Part shown: piece after piece, positions 18,329 through 26,566 of the stretch | Layout: the number at the start of each line of letters is the position of its first letter | Position numbering within the stretch: position 1 is the first letter of the stretch | Source: Sphingobium_A sp965228065 | Lineage (GTDB): Bacteria > Pseudomonadota > Alphaproteobacteria > Sphingomonadales > Sphingomonadaceae | Reading direction: 5' to 3' | Assembly (NCBI GenBank): GCA_965228065.1 | Contig: OZ245788.1 | Location: forward strand, 1,922,001-1,986,000 | Length of the DNA stretch: 64,000 bases | Program-made: the position numbers and the translations under genes | The notes under the pieces: generated by a model | Told to the model about the DNA's origin: nothing | Databases searched by the model: none | Seen by the model: only the letters and a program-made list of their open reading frames with translations

Positions 18329-18926
18329 ATGGATCATGCTGATGGCGGCCGCATCGTTCGATGCAGCCCAGAAACGCGATATCGACTGTGTCGCCACGCT
18401 CGCGATCGTCGCCTATGGGCAGGGACGCGGCGAGACGCGTTGGCCGCCGCTCGATGAGGACGGCGCGCGCTTCGCGCAGGTCGTCGGCGAGCGGGTGATG
18501 AAACAGAGCGGCCAGACCCGCGAGCAGGTCCGCGATGCGATCCTCGCCGCGGTTGCGGCGCACCAGAAAACGAAGACGCTGTCCGATGCCGAGGTGACGG
18601 CCTGCCTGGCATTGATGCGCGAGTCATTGCCCGCGCTTCCGGCGCCGACCCTGCCGCAATGTGCGGCGATGCTGCGGCTGGCCTATGACGACGAGCACGG
18701 CCGTAACGGCCTGTCCGACGATGCGAAGAAGCTGTCGACGATCGCGTCGATCCTCGACCACAAGGCGCGTGAAGCGCTGCGTGGGCAGGGCAAGTCGGGG
18801 CCGGAGGTCGATGCTGCGATGGCCGAAGCGCGCGATGGCGTCGCGGCGGAGGTCAAGGCGCGCGAGGCGGATGGGGTGTCCGCGGGGGTGGATTATTCGG
18901 CCTGTTTTGGGATGGCGAAGCCTTAA
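18321..18926 (+). CDS. Helical protein of unknown function
   Basis: A 201-residue protein starting at GTG 18321 (overlapping the preceding stop) or ATG 18336. It is almost entirely charged amphipathic helix with four cysteines spaced along it (DIDCVAT, VTACLAL, LPQCAAM, YSACFGM). It has no strong signal peptide; the first 12 residues (VEWIMLMAAASF) are hydrophobic. I recognise no domain. The overlap with the upstream small gene points to coordinated expression. It ends just before a large imperfect palindrome that separates it from the convergent efflux operon. Confidence 0.6.
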   Translation: MVEWIMLMAAASFDAAQKRDIDCVATLAIVAYGQGRGETRWPPLDEDGARFAQVVGERVMKQSGQTREQVRDAILAAVAAHQKTKTLSDAEVTACLALMRESLPALPAPTLPQCAAMLRLAYDDEHGRNGLSDDAKKLSTIASILDHKAREALRGQGKSGPEVDAAMAEARDGVAAEVKAREADGVSAGVDYSACFGMAKP

Positions 18927-18933
18927 TCCCAGT

Positions 18934-19025
18934 CCGTCACCCTGAACTTGTTTCAGGGTCCATGCCCGAACGGGCGCTGCGGCGCGGGCCGAAGCATGGA
19001 TGCTGAAACAAGTTCAGCATGACGG
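18934..19025. repeat. Intergenic palindromic repeat with nested hairpins
   Basis: Bases 18934-18964 and 18995-19025 (31 bases each) are inverted copies. Each arm folds on itself: CCCTGAA..TTCAGGG on the left, TGCTGAA..TTCAGCA on the right. The arms differ at the inner stem bases in a way that preserves each small hairpin. It lies between convergent genes and probably also ends transcription from both sides. Confidence 0.75.
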
Positions 19026-19052
19026 TGTGTTGGGGAAGGGGGCTGCTTGTCC

Positions 19053-20477
19053 TTAACCCCCGGTCGTCACCACCTGCCAGCCGCCACCCAGCGCGCGGAA
19101 CAGATCGACCTGGCTTGTTGCGACCCGTGCGTCGGACAGTGCCAGATCGGCCTGGACCTGCGCCAGCGAGCGTTCGGCGTCGAGCACGGCGAGCGAGTCG
19201 ATCTTGCCTTCGCGCAACTGGATACGGGCCAGCCGTGCGGCGGTATCGGCCTGAACGCGCGCGTCGTTGAGCGCGATCCGCCGGTCGAGCTCATGCGCAT
19301 AGGCTGACAGCGCGGTTTCGGTTTCGCGGAGAGCACCCAGCACGACGCCGTCGAAATTGGCGAGCGCTGCTGCCGAGGATGCCTCTGCCTGTTCGATCCG
19401 CGCGCGATTGGCTTCCTGGTTGGGGAAGGTCCAGTTGAGCAGCGGTCCGAGCAGCCAGCGGAACGGGCCGCCGGTGAAGAGATCGCCGATCGACGGTCCC
19501 GTCGCGCCGATCGAAGCGCCGAAGCTGATCCGCGGATAGAGATCGGCGGTCGCGACGCCGATCCTGGCGGTCTCCGCTGCCAGCCGCCGTTCGGCCTGGC
19601 GCACGTCGGGGCGACGCGCGATCAGGGCGCGGCCGTCGCCGACCGGGATCGCCTGATCCAGCTTCAATATTGTCCGGCGCGCGCCCGCCTCCACGGGGAG
19701 CTCGGCGGGCGCGCGGCCGGTGAGCATGGCGAGGCGAAACAAGGCCCCATCACGCTCGGCTTGAAGCGGAGGCAGCGCGGCACGTTGCTGGTCGCGGAGG
19801 GACGCGACGCGTGCAACGTCGAGCCGCGTGCCGCGACCCGCTTCGAAGCGTTTGGTGGTGACGTTCAACGTCTGGTCGATCAGCGTGACGGTACGCTCGG
19901 CAACCGAAAGCCGCTCGGCGGCGGCGCTGGCATCGGCATAGGCGCGTGCCGTCTCGGCGGCGACCGCGACACGCACCGCATCACGCGCCGCCTCGGCTGC
20001 ATCGGCATCGCCACGCATCGCCTCGATCGAGCGGCTGACCCGCCCGAACAGGTCGACTTCGTAGGCGACGCTCAGACCGATGTCGAAACTGCTGTCGGTC
20101 CGGTCGATGCCCTGGGGAGCCTGGATCGCCGGCAAGCGTCCATAGGTGGCTCCCGCGCCGACCGAGGCTTGGGGCAATCGGCCGGCGCGGGTCTCGCGCA
20201 GCTGGGCTCGTGCGCGAGAAAGGTTGGCGGTGGCGACGCGCAGATCGGTGTTGTGGACAAGAGCGTCCGCAACCAGCGTGTCGAGCACCGGATCCTGGTA
20301 GAGCCGCCACCATTGGCCCGCGGGCTCGGCGGCGGTGAAGGCGGGGTTGGCCGCGGCGACGAACTGGCCGGCAGCCGCGGGCTTGGGCACCGGCGCGATA
20401 TGGTCGGGGCCGACCGCGCAGGCGGCGAGGGTCAGGGCGCTGGCGAAGGCCAAAGTGACGTTGCGAAAGCGGGTCAT
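19053..20477 (-). CDS. RND efflux outer-membrane factor lipoprotein (NodT/OprM family)
   Basis: A 474-residue outer-membrane channel protein. The signal peptide ends in the lipobox LTLAAC (Cys about residue 20), so the mature N terminus is lipidated. Two OEP repeats follow, with coiled-coil helices such as TANLSRARAQLRE and the second-repeat counterpart with EAEASSAAALANFDG. ATG 20477 has GGGAGA about eight bases upstream. It is the last gene of the efflux operon, 14 bases after the permease stop. With the permease and adaptor it would form a tripartite pump spanning the envelope. Confidence 0.92.
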   Translation of the reverse strand: MTRFRNVTLAFASALTLAACAVGPDHIAPVPKPAAAGQFVAAANPAFTAAEPAGQWWRLYQDPVLDTLVADALVHNTDLRVATANLSRARAQLRETRAGRLPQASVGAGATYGRLPAIQAPQGIDRTDSSFDIGLSVAYEVDLFGRVSRSIEAMRGDADAAEAARDAVRVAVAAETARAYADASAAAERLSVAERTVTLIDQTLNVTTKRFEAGRGTRLDVARVASLRDQQRAALPPLQAERDGALFRLAMLTGRAPAELPVEAGARRTILKLDQAIPVGDGRALIARRPDVRQAERRLAAETARIGVATADLYPRISFGASIGATGPSIGDLFTGGPFRWLLGPLLNWTFPNQEANRARIEQAEASSAAALANFDGVVLGALRETETALSAYAHELDRRIALNDARVQADTAARLARIQLREGKIDSLAVLDAERSLAQVQADLALSDARVATSQVDLFRALGGGWQVVTTGG

Positions 20478-20491
20478 TATTCTGTTCTCCC

Positions 20492-23400
20492 TTATTCGGC
20501 GGGCTGGAGCGCGGGCTCGGACGGCGTCCGGCGGCGCGGCAGCCAGCCGCGCATGTTCCGGAGGGCGACGTAGAAGACCGGGGTGAAGATCAGCCCGAAG
20601 AAGGTGACGCCGATCATTCCGAAGAACACGGCAGTACCCAGCGCCTGACGGAGCTCCCAACCGGGGCCCGACGCGGTGACCAGCGGAAGCACGCCCAGGA
20701 TGAAGGCGAAGCTGGTCATCAGGATCGGACGAAGCCGCGACTGCGCTGCTTCGACAGCGGCCTGGAGTGCGGTGGCGCCGCGTTCCTCGGCCTGTTTGGC
20801 GAACTCGACGATCAGGATCGCGTTCTTGGCGGCAAGCGCGATGAGCACGATCAGGCCGATCTGCGTCAGGATATTATTGTCCATCCCCCGCAGGTTCACG
20901 CCCGCCATTGCAGCCAGCAATGTCATCGGTACGATCAGGATGATCGCCAGCGGCAGGATCAGGCTTTCGAACTGGGCGGCGAGCACAAGGAACACGAAGA
21001 TCACCGCCATGCCGAAGACGATCGCCGCGACATTGCCCGCTGCCTTCTGTTCGAAGGCGATGCCCGTCCATTCGCTGCTGAAGCCGGATGGCAGGTTTTT
21101 CGCCATCACTTCCATCGTCGCGATCGACTGGCCGGTGGAAAAGCCCTTCGACGTTTCGCCATCGATCTCGACCGCGGGGAAGAGATTGTAGCGGGTGACG
21201 CGATAGGGGCCGGTCTTGTTCTCGAAGGTCGCGACAGCACCGATCGGCACCATGCCGCCCGAATTGGAGCGCGTCTTCAATTGCGCGATGTCCGCCGGAT
21301 CGTCGCGGAAGGACGCATCGGCCTGTGCGGTGACGCGGAAGGTGCGGCCGAGCAGGTTGAAGTCGTTCACATAGGCCGAGCCCAGATAGACCTGGAGCGC
21401 CTCGAACACCCGGCTTGCGGGCACGCCCAGCATGTCGGCCTTGGCGCGGTCGATATCGGCGTAGATGCGCGGCGTGGCGGTGTTGTAGAGCGTGAAGACA
21501 TTCATCAGGCCCTTTTCCTTATGGGCCCCGCCGATAACGCCGCCGGCCGCCTGTTCGAGCGCCTGATAGCCCTCGCCATTGCGATCCTGCACCATCATGC
21601 GCCAGCCGCCGCCATTGCCGATGCCCTGGATGACCGGGGGCGGCAGGACGAAGGCGACTGCCTCGTCCATGTCGGCGAGTGCCGCGCGCATGTCGTTCTC
21701 GATATTCGCCTCGGTCCGGTCGGTGCCAGAACGCTCGGAGAAGGGCTTGAAGGTGATATAGGCGGCGGCGGCATTGGACGCCTGAGTGCCCGATGCGCCG
21801 TCAAAGCCCGCGAACATCACCGCGGCTTCGGTGCCGGGCACCTCGAGCAGCTTCTTCACCGCCTTTTTCAGGACGCGGTCGGTCTGCTCGACCGAGCTGC
21901 CCGGGGGAAGCTGGATCGCGGCAAGCGCATAGCCCTGGTCCTGCGCGGGAACGAAGCCCGCCGGGGTTGCCCAGAAGATCCCGACCGTGGCGACGACCAA
22001 GCCCGCATAGGTGATCAGCATCTTCTTAGGCGCACCCGCGACGCGGTGGGTGAAACCGCCATACCAGCTGCTCAGCTTGTCGAAGCTGGTGTTGAAGCGT
22101 TCGCCCGCACGATAGGCGATGCGCTGCCAGCCGCTGGCGGGGGCTTCGGTCGCCTTGGGCTTGAGCAGCCGGGCGGCGAGTGCGGGCGACAAAGTGAGCG
22201 ACAAGACGAGCGAGATGATCGTCGCGGTCGCGATCGTCACCGCGAACTGTCGATAGAATTCACCCGAAATGCCGGTGAGGAAGGTGGTCGGCACGAACAC
22301 CGCGCACATGACGAGCACGATCGCGACGAGCGCTCCCGACACCTCGTCCATCGAACGGTGCGCAGCCTCCTTCGGGCTCAGCCCATGTTCGATATTGCGT
22401 TCGACATTCTCGACCACGACGATCGCGTCGTCGACGACGATGCCGATCGCGAGCACCAGCCCGAACAGCGACAATGTGTTGAGCGAATAGCCGAAGGCCG
22501 CGAGCACCGCGAAGGTGCCGATCAGCGAAACCGGGATCGCGATGACCGGGATGACCGCCGCGCGCCAGCTCTGCAGGAAGACGATGATGACGAGCACGAC
22601 GAGCAGTACCGCTTCGAACAGCGTCTTCTGCACCGCCGTGATGGATTCACCGATGAACTCGGTGGGGTTCCAGATGATCCGGTATTCCAGGCCCTTGGGG
22701 AAGGTCTTGGCGGCGTCTGCCAGTTCGGACTTGATGCCGAGCGCTGCGGCAAGTGCGTTTGTGCCCGGCCGCTGGGTGATGCCCAGGATGATCGAGTCCT
22801 GGCCCGACAGATAGGCGTTCACGCCATAATCCTCGGCGCCCAGCTCGACCCGCGCGACGTCGCGCAGCCGCGTGATCGCGCCGCTCTCATCGGTCTTGAC
22901 GATGATGTTGGCGAATTCCTCGGCGGTCTTGAAGCGGCCTTGGGTCTCGACGTTGAGCTGTTGCGCGGCGCCGGTGGCGAAGGGGGGCTGGCCGACGGTG
23001 CCTGCGGCGACCTGGACGTTCTGCGAGCGCAGCGCGGTGACGATGTCGCCCGCGGTCAGGCCCAGCGTGGCGGCGCGACCGGGATCGATCCAGACGCGCA
23101 TCGCATAATCGCGTGCGCCGAACACCTGCACGTCGCCGATACCGTCGACGCGGGTCAACCGGTCCTTGAGCTGGGTTAGCGCATAGTTGGAGACATAGCC
23201 GCGATCGAGCGAACCATCGGGCGACAGTACATTGACCGCCATCAGCCATGACGGCGAACTCTTGCGGACGACCACGCCCTGGCGGCGCACCTCTTCAGGC
23301 AGGCTGGGCTCGGCCAGTGCGACGCGGTTCTGCACCAGCACCTGTGCGGTATCGAGATTGGTGCCGATCTTGAAGGTCGCGGTGACCGTCAGCCGTCCGT

Positions 23401-23659
23401 CGCCGGTCGATTGCGACGACATGTAGAGCATGTTGTCGACGCCGTTGATCTGCTGCTCGATCGGCGCGGCGACGGTATCCGCCACCGTCTCGGCGGATGC
23501 GCCGGGATAGCTGGCGGACACGGTGACCGTGGGTGGCACCACATCGGGATATTGCGCGATCGGCAGCCCGAAATAGGCGGCGGCGCCGACGATCGAGATG
23601 ATGATCGCGATGACGCCTGCGAAGATCGGGCGGCGGATGAAGAAGTGACTGATGCCCAT
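20492..23659 (-). CDS. RND multidrug efflux permease (HAE1/AcrB type)
   Basis: A 1055-residue inner-membrane proton antiporter. The N terminus ISHFFIRRPIFAGVIAI is the standard first helix. The proton-relay residues are present: paired Asp in GIVVDDAIVVVENVER (transmembrane segment 4) and Lys in LAAKNAILIVEFAK (segment 10). Two large periplasmic loops carry the porter and docking domains. Length matches MexF/AcrB-like pumps. It is transcribed with the adaptor (upstream, 151 bases away across a palindromic repeat) and the outer-membrane factor. Substrates cannot be inferred. Confidence 0.95.
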   Translation of the reverse strand: MGISHFFIRRPIFAGVIAIIISIVGAAAYFGLPIAQYPDVVPPTVTVSASYPGASAETVADTVAAPIEQQINGVDNMLYMSSQSTGDGRLTVTATFKIGTNLDTAQVLVQNRVALAEPSLPEEVRRQGVVVRKSSPSWLMAVNVLSPDGSLDRGYVSNYALTQLKDRLTRVDGIGDVQVFGARDYAMRVWIDPGRAATLGLTAGDIVTALRSQNVQVAAGTVGQPPFATGAAQQLNVETQGRFKTAEEFANIIVKTDESGAITRLRDVARVELGAEDYGVNAYLSGQDSIILGITQRPGTNALAAALGIKSELADAAKTFPKGLEYRIIWNPTEFIGESITAVQKTLFEAVLLVVLVIIVFLQSWRAAVIPVIAIPVSLIGTFAVLAAFGYSLNTLSLFGLVLAIGIVVDDAIVVVENVERNIEHGLSPKEAAHRSMDEVSGALVAIVLVMCAVFVPTTFLTGISGEFYRQFAVTIATATIISLVLSLTLSPALAARLLKPKATEAPASGWQRIAYRAGERFNTSFDKLSSWYGGFTHRVAGAPKKMLITYAGLVVATVGIFWATPAGFVPAQDQGYALAAIQLPPGSSVEQTDRVLKKAVKKLLEVPGTEAAVMFAGFDGASGTQASNAAAAYITFKPFSERSGTDRTEANIENDMRAALADMDEAVAFVLPPPVIQGIGNGGGWRMMVQDRNGEGYQALEQAAGGVIGGAHKEKGLMNVFTLYNTATPRIYADIDRAKADMLGVPASRVFEALQVYLGSAYVNDFNLLGRTFRVTAQADASFRDDPADIAQLKTRSNSGGMVPIGAVATFENKTGPYRVTRYNLFPAVEIDGETSKGFSTGQSIATMEVMAKNLPSGFSSEWTGIAFEQKAAGNVAAIVFGMAVIFVFLVLAAQFESLILPLAIILIVPMTLLAAMAGVNLRGMDNNILTQIGLIVLIALAAKNAILIVEFAKQAEERGATALQAAVEAAQSRLRPILMTSFAFILGVLPLVTASGPGWELRQALGTAVFFGMIGVTFFGLIFTPVFYVALRNMRGWLPRRRTPSEPALQPAE

Positions 23660-23707
23660 GGCTTTTTGCCTTTTGTTTTATGCGAGCGCGGTCCTTTTTC
23701 CTCCAGC

Positions 23708-23802
23708 CGCTCGGGCTGAGCTTGTCGAAGCCCTGTTCTTCTTCGGCGTCGAGGCCAAAGAGAAGGGCAGGGACTTCGACAGGCTCAGTCCGAACGGCGG
23801 GG
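23708..23802. repeat. Imperfect inverted repeat inside the efflux operon
   Basis: Bases 23708-23744 and 23763-23802 form an imperfect palindrome whose arms contain CTGAGCTTGTCGAAG and CTTCGACAGGCTCAG. It resembles a common sphingomonad intergenic element. It sits between the adaptor and permease genes and could stabilise the upstream message or reduce permease levels. Confidence 0.65.
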
Positions 23803-23810
23803 GAAATGGA

Positions 23811-25121
23811 TCAGCGTGTCGCCAGCGTCGCCTGTGATGCCGACGGTGTCTGGACCGGAGTGTTCGAGGGGGTGAAGGACGTCGGCGGATCGATCTTGCC
23901 GGCGCGCGCATTGACCTTGCTGCCGGGCATGGCGAATTGCAGGCCCTGGATGACGACGCGATCGTCGGCCTTCAGCCCCGATCGGATGCTGCGCAGGCCG
24001 CCGACGAGCGGGCCGGGCACCACCGGACGGGCGGAGACTGTGCCGTCCTTCGCCACGACGAACACCACCTTGCGGGCCTGGTCGGTGCGGACCGCGGCAT
24101 CGGGGATCAGCATCGCCTGGGCCGAACCGCCATCGGTCAGCCGCATATTGCCGAACATGCCGGGCGCCAGGAAGTAATTCGGGTTGGCGATCACTGCCCG
24201 GCCGCGCATCGTTCCGGACTTCGGATCGATGGCATTGTCGGTGAAGTCGACCTTGCCGGTCCAGCTGTAATCGGCTTCGTCCTGCAGCTTGATCTGAACC
24301 TGCTGCGCGCCGCCATCCTTCTGCCGGTCGCGCAATCCCTTGAGGTACAGCGCCTCCGATCCGTCGAAGGTGAAGTAGATCGGATCGAGTGCGAGCACCG
24401 TGGTGAGCATCGAGTCATTGGCGCCGACCAGATTGCCCACGTCGACCCGGCGATCGGAGATGCGGCCGGTCACCGGCGAACGGACCTGGGTGAATTCCAG
24501 ATCGAGCTGACGGCTGCGGACCTGTGCTTGTGCGGCCGCAACGCCAGCCTCACCCGATCGCATCGCGGCGCGCAGCGAATCCACTTCCTCCTGGCTCACC
24601 GCTTCGTCGCTGACGAGGCGCGCGGCACGGGCATATTCGCTGTGTGCGAGCGCGAGCTGGGTTTGCGCGGATGCGGCGCGCGCGCGTGCTTCGGCGAGGG
24701 CGGCGAGGAACGGACGCTGGTCTATGGTGAAGAGCAACTGGCCGCGCTGCACGATATCGCCGTCCTTGAAATGGACACCGGTCAGCTGGCCGGAGACGCG
24801 CGGACGGATTTCGACTGCCTGGCTGGCTTCGAACCGGCCGGTATAGTCGTCCCATTCGGTGATCGCGCGCTGCAGCGGCTGGCTGACGGTGACATTGGGC
24901 GGGGGCGGCGCATCGGCCTGTGCCTCGCTGCCGCCAAAACCCTTGATGCCGGCAAAGGCGGCCGCAACGACGAGCGCGGCGGCGATACCGGTCTGCGTCT
25001 TGCGCTTCACGCCCCAGGGCAGGCGCTTCGGCTCGCCGGGCGTGTCGATGTTACCGGGCTGTACCTCGGGCTGCTCGGAGTCGCTCTTGGCGGGGTCGCG
25101 ATCGGGAAAGGACTTGTACAT
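23811..25121 (-). CDS. RND efflux periplasmic adaptor (membrane fusion protein)
   Basis: A 436-residue adaptor. The N terminus is unusual: about 40 hydrophilic, proline-rich residues precede a single membrane helix (about 43-60, GIAAALVVAAAFAGIKGF), and there is no lipobox. So it is anchored by a helix with a cytoplasmic tail. The lipoyl-like hairpin domain (VEIRPRVSGQLTGVHFKDGD and the later TQVRSPVTGRISDR), a helical hairpin and a beta-barrel domain follow in the normal order. ATG 25121 begins MYKSFPD; an open frame continues upstream but runs through the neighbouring small gene. It heads the pump genes after the small unknown protein. Confidence 0.92.
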   Translation of the reverse strand: MYKSFPDRDPAKSDSEQPEVQPGNIDTPGEPKRLPWGVKRKTQTGIAAALVVAAAFAGIKGFGGSEAQADAPPPPNVTVSQPLQRAITEWDDYTGRFEASQAVEIRPRVSGQLTGVHFKDGDIVQRGQLLFTIDQRPFLAALAEARARAASAQTQLALAHSEYARAARLVSDEAVSQEEVDSLRAAMRSGEAGVAAAQAQVRSRQLDLEFTQVRSPVTGRISDRRVDVGNLVGANDSMLTTVLALDPIYFTFDGSEALYLKGLRDRQKDGGAQQVQIKLQDEADYSWTGKVDFTDNAIDPKSGTMRGRAVIANPNYFLAPGMFGNMRLTDGGSAQAMLIPDAAVRTDQARKVVFVVAKDGTVSARPVVPGPLVGGLRSIRSGLKADDRVVIQGLQFAMPGSKVNARAGKIDPPTSFTPSNTPVQTPSASQATLATR

Positions 25122-25134
25122 GGGGGACGCCTTT

Positions 25135-25500
25135 TCAGCGGGAAAGGGAAGAGAGGGCGGTTGCCGCGCGGGGCGAGAAGCCCGCGGCAAGAAAGGCTTC
25201 GATCTCTGCGGCGGGGGGGCTGCCGCGGAGATTTCGGACAATCACCGCGAAGCGACGCAGCGCCTCCAGCCGGGGATTGGCGAGTGGATTTGGGCGGCGG
25301 ATGCCGAACAATGCCTCGACGATGCGCACGAAGCGCGTGCGCGGGCGCACGCTCCAGGCGGCATCACGCGCGGCAAGCGCGAGCACATGCAGCTCGAGCG
25401 GCGTGAAGACTGGTTCTGTTGCGGGCGCGGCAGTCGTCGTCTCGTCCGCTTGTTGAGCGGCGACGTCGAAAGGCCACCCGTCGAAGGCACGATAGGCCAT
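25135..25500 (-). CDS. Small cytoplasmic protein upstream of efflux genes, unknown
   Basis: A 121-residue protein beginning MAYRAFDGWPF with AGGGAG upstream of ATG 25500. No signal peptide or membrane segment. The central part (TPLELHVLALAARDAAWSV and the following basic RTRFVRIVEALFG) is helical, and the C terminus ends in Ala/Ser-rich helices. I do not recognise a family. It is the first gene of the efflux operon, 13 bases before the adaptor start, directly downstream of the TetR operators. It may be an accessory or regulatory protein for the pump. Confidence 0.65.
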   Translation of the reverse strand: MAYRAFDGWPFDVAAQQADETTTAAPATEPVFTPLELHVLALAARDAAWSVRPRTRFVRIVEALFGIRRPNPLANPRLEALRRFAVIVRNLRGSPPAAEIEAFLAAGFSPRAATALSSLSR

Positions 25501-25545
25501 CGGAGCAACTCCCTGTTCTGATCTGTCTCTAAGTCCGAATCGGAT

Positions 25546-25586
25546 GTTACCGATCGGTACGCATCTAATAGGTACCGATCGGTAAC
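25546..25586. promoter_or_regulatory. Paired palindromic operators for the divergent TetR regulator
   Basis: GTTACCGATCGGTAC (25546-25560) and its exact reverse complement (25572-25586) flank an 11-base spacer. Each contains the 12-base palindrome TACCGATCGGTA; the centres are 25 bases apart. They lie 46-86 bases upstream of the efflux operon's first ATG, the right place for a repressor. The palindromes plus the adjacent divergent TetR gene make TetR binding the simplest reading. Confidence 0.75.
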
Positions 25587-25748
25587 ATGGCAAGCGATTT
25601 TCTGCTGCGCTTGCGAACTGAGTGACGATAGAAAAGCTAACAGGGCTGAAAGCGATGTTGAATATTTGCGTATAATCAACATCTTGATCGCATGCGCTTG
25701 ACGGATTGGATCCGACGCGTTCATCCCGGGTGCAGAGTTTGCACTTTA

Positions 25749-25764
25749 GGTACCGGTCTGTTAC
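25749..25764. promoter_or_regulatory. Third, degenerate operator copy near the tetR start
   Basis: GGTACCGGTCTGTTAC matches GGTACCGATCGGTAAC (25571-25586) at 13 of 16 positions and ends 30 bases before the TetR ATG. This suggests weaker binding and negative autoregulation. Confidence 0.55.
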
Positions 25765-25794
25765 ATCCTTTTAAACCGCACGGACGCTCCTTGA

Positions 25795-26406
25795 ATGAAA
25801 AGCAAGACCGCCGACACTGAAGCCGATTGCATCTGCGAGCCCCGCAAGGGCGCTGGCCTGCGGATTTTCGAGACTGCGCGCGAGCTGTTCTACAAGCGCG
25901 GCATCCGCGCGGTCGGCGTCGACGAGATCGTCTGCCAGGCGGGCGTCACCAAGCCGAGCCTCTATCGCAGCTATGAGTCGAAGGATGCGCTGATCGCGGC
26001 GTGCCTTGAATCCTATGTCGAGGAAAGCTGTGCGGAGATCGATGCCGCCGTCGAGGCGGCGGGAGAGAATCCGCGCGATCAGCTTCGCGCGGTGGTTGCG
26101 CATTATGCGCTGCAGATGACCAGCCCGGATTTCCGCGGTTGCCCGATGTCCAACACCGCTGTCGAGTTTCCCGAGCACAGCCATCCCGGCCGGCCGGTGG
26201 TGGAGGATTGCAAGGTCGCGTTCCGCAGCCGGCTGGTGGACATCACGCGCAAGATGGACGTGCGCGAGCCCGAGGCGTTGGCCGACGGCGTGCTGATGCT
26301 GATCGAGGGCGCGTACAGCACCCATCATATCTTCGGCAGCCAGGGGCCTGCTCTGGCACTGGTTCGTGCCGCGGATGCGTTGATCGGGGCTTACGGCCCG
26401 CGCTGA
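25795..26406 (+). CDS. TetR/AcrR family transcriptional regulator of the efflux operon
   Basis: A 203-residue regulator. The N-terminal helix-turn-helix spans about residues 20-68 (IFETARELFYKRGIRAVGVD, then TKPSLYRSYESKD). The C-terminal ligand and dimer domain contains a cysteine-bearing segment DFRGCPMSNTAVEFPEH that is conserved in a subgroup of TetR proteins. Several cysteines near the N terminus (DCICEP) could be redox-active, but this is speculative. It is divergent from the RND operon across a 294-base gap with palindromic operators, so it probably represses the pump and itself until a ligand binds. Confidence 0.92.
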   Translation: MKSKTADTEADCICEPRKGAGLRIFETARELFYKRGIRAVGVDEIVCQAGVTKPSLYRSYESKDALIAACLESYVEESCAEIDAAVEAAGENPRDQLRAVVAHYALQMTSPDFRGCPMSNTAVEFPEHSHPGRPVVEDCKVAFRSRLVDITRKMDVREPEALADGVLMLIEGAYSTHHIFGSQGPALALVRAADALIGAYGPR

Positions 26407-26468
26407 GCGGGTAGGTTCTGCGTTGGCTGAACCTCCCGTACTCCGCCATTTCGCCAAAATCTCTCGGT

Positions 26469-26549
26469 CGTCATTGCGAGGAGCGTAGCGACGAAGCAAT
26501 CCAGGGTGTGGATGCATCCCTGGATTGCTTCGTTGCACTCGCAATGACG
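26469..26549. repeat. Intergenic palindromic repeat
   Basis: CGTCATTGCGAGG..GAAGCAATCCAGGG (26469-26506) is inverted at 26518-26549 with an 11-base spacer and a few mismatches. This is a familiar proteobacterial repeat type. It separates the convergent TetR and FadJ-like genes and can fold into a long hairpin on either strand. Confidence 0.75.
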
Positions 26550-26566
26550 GCGATAGAAGAGGGCGG

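Noticed and set aside
21281..23179. A 632-codon open frame on the plus strand
   Set aside because: It lies wholly antisense to the RND permease; low-complexity Arg/Asp/Gly composition is typical of high-GC shadow frames.
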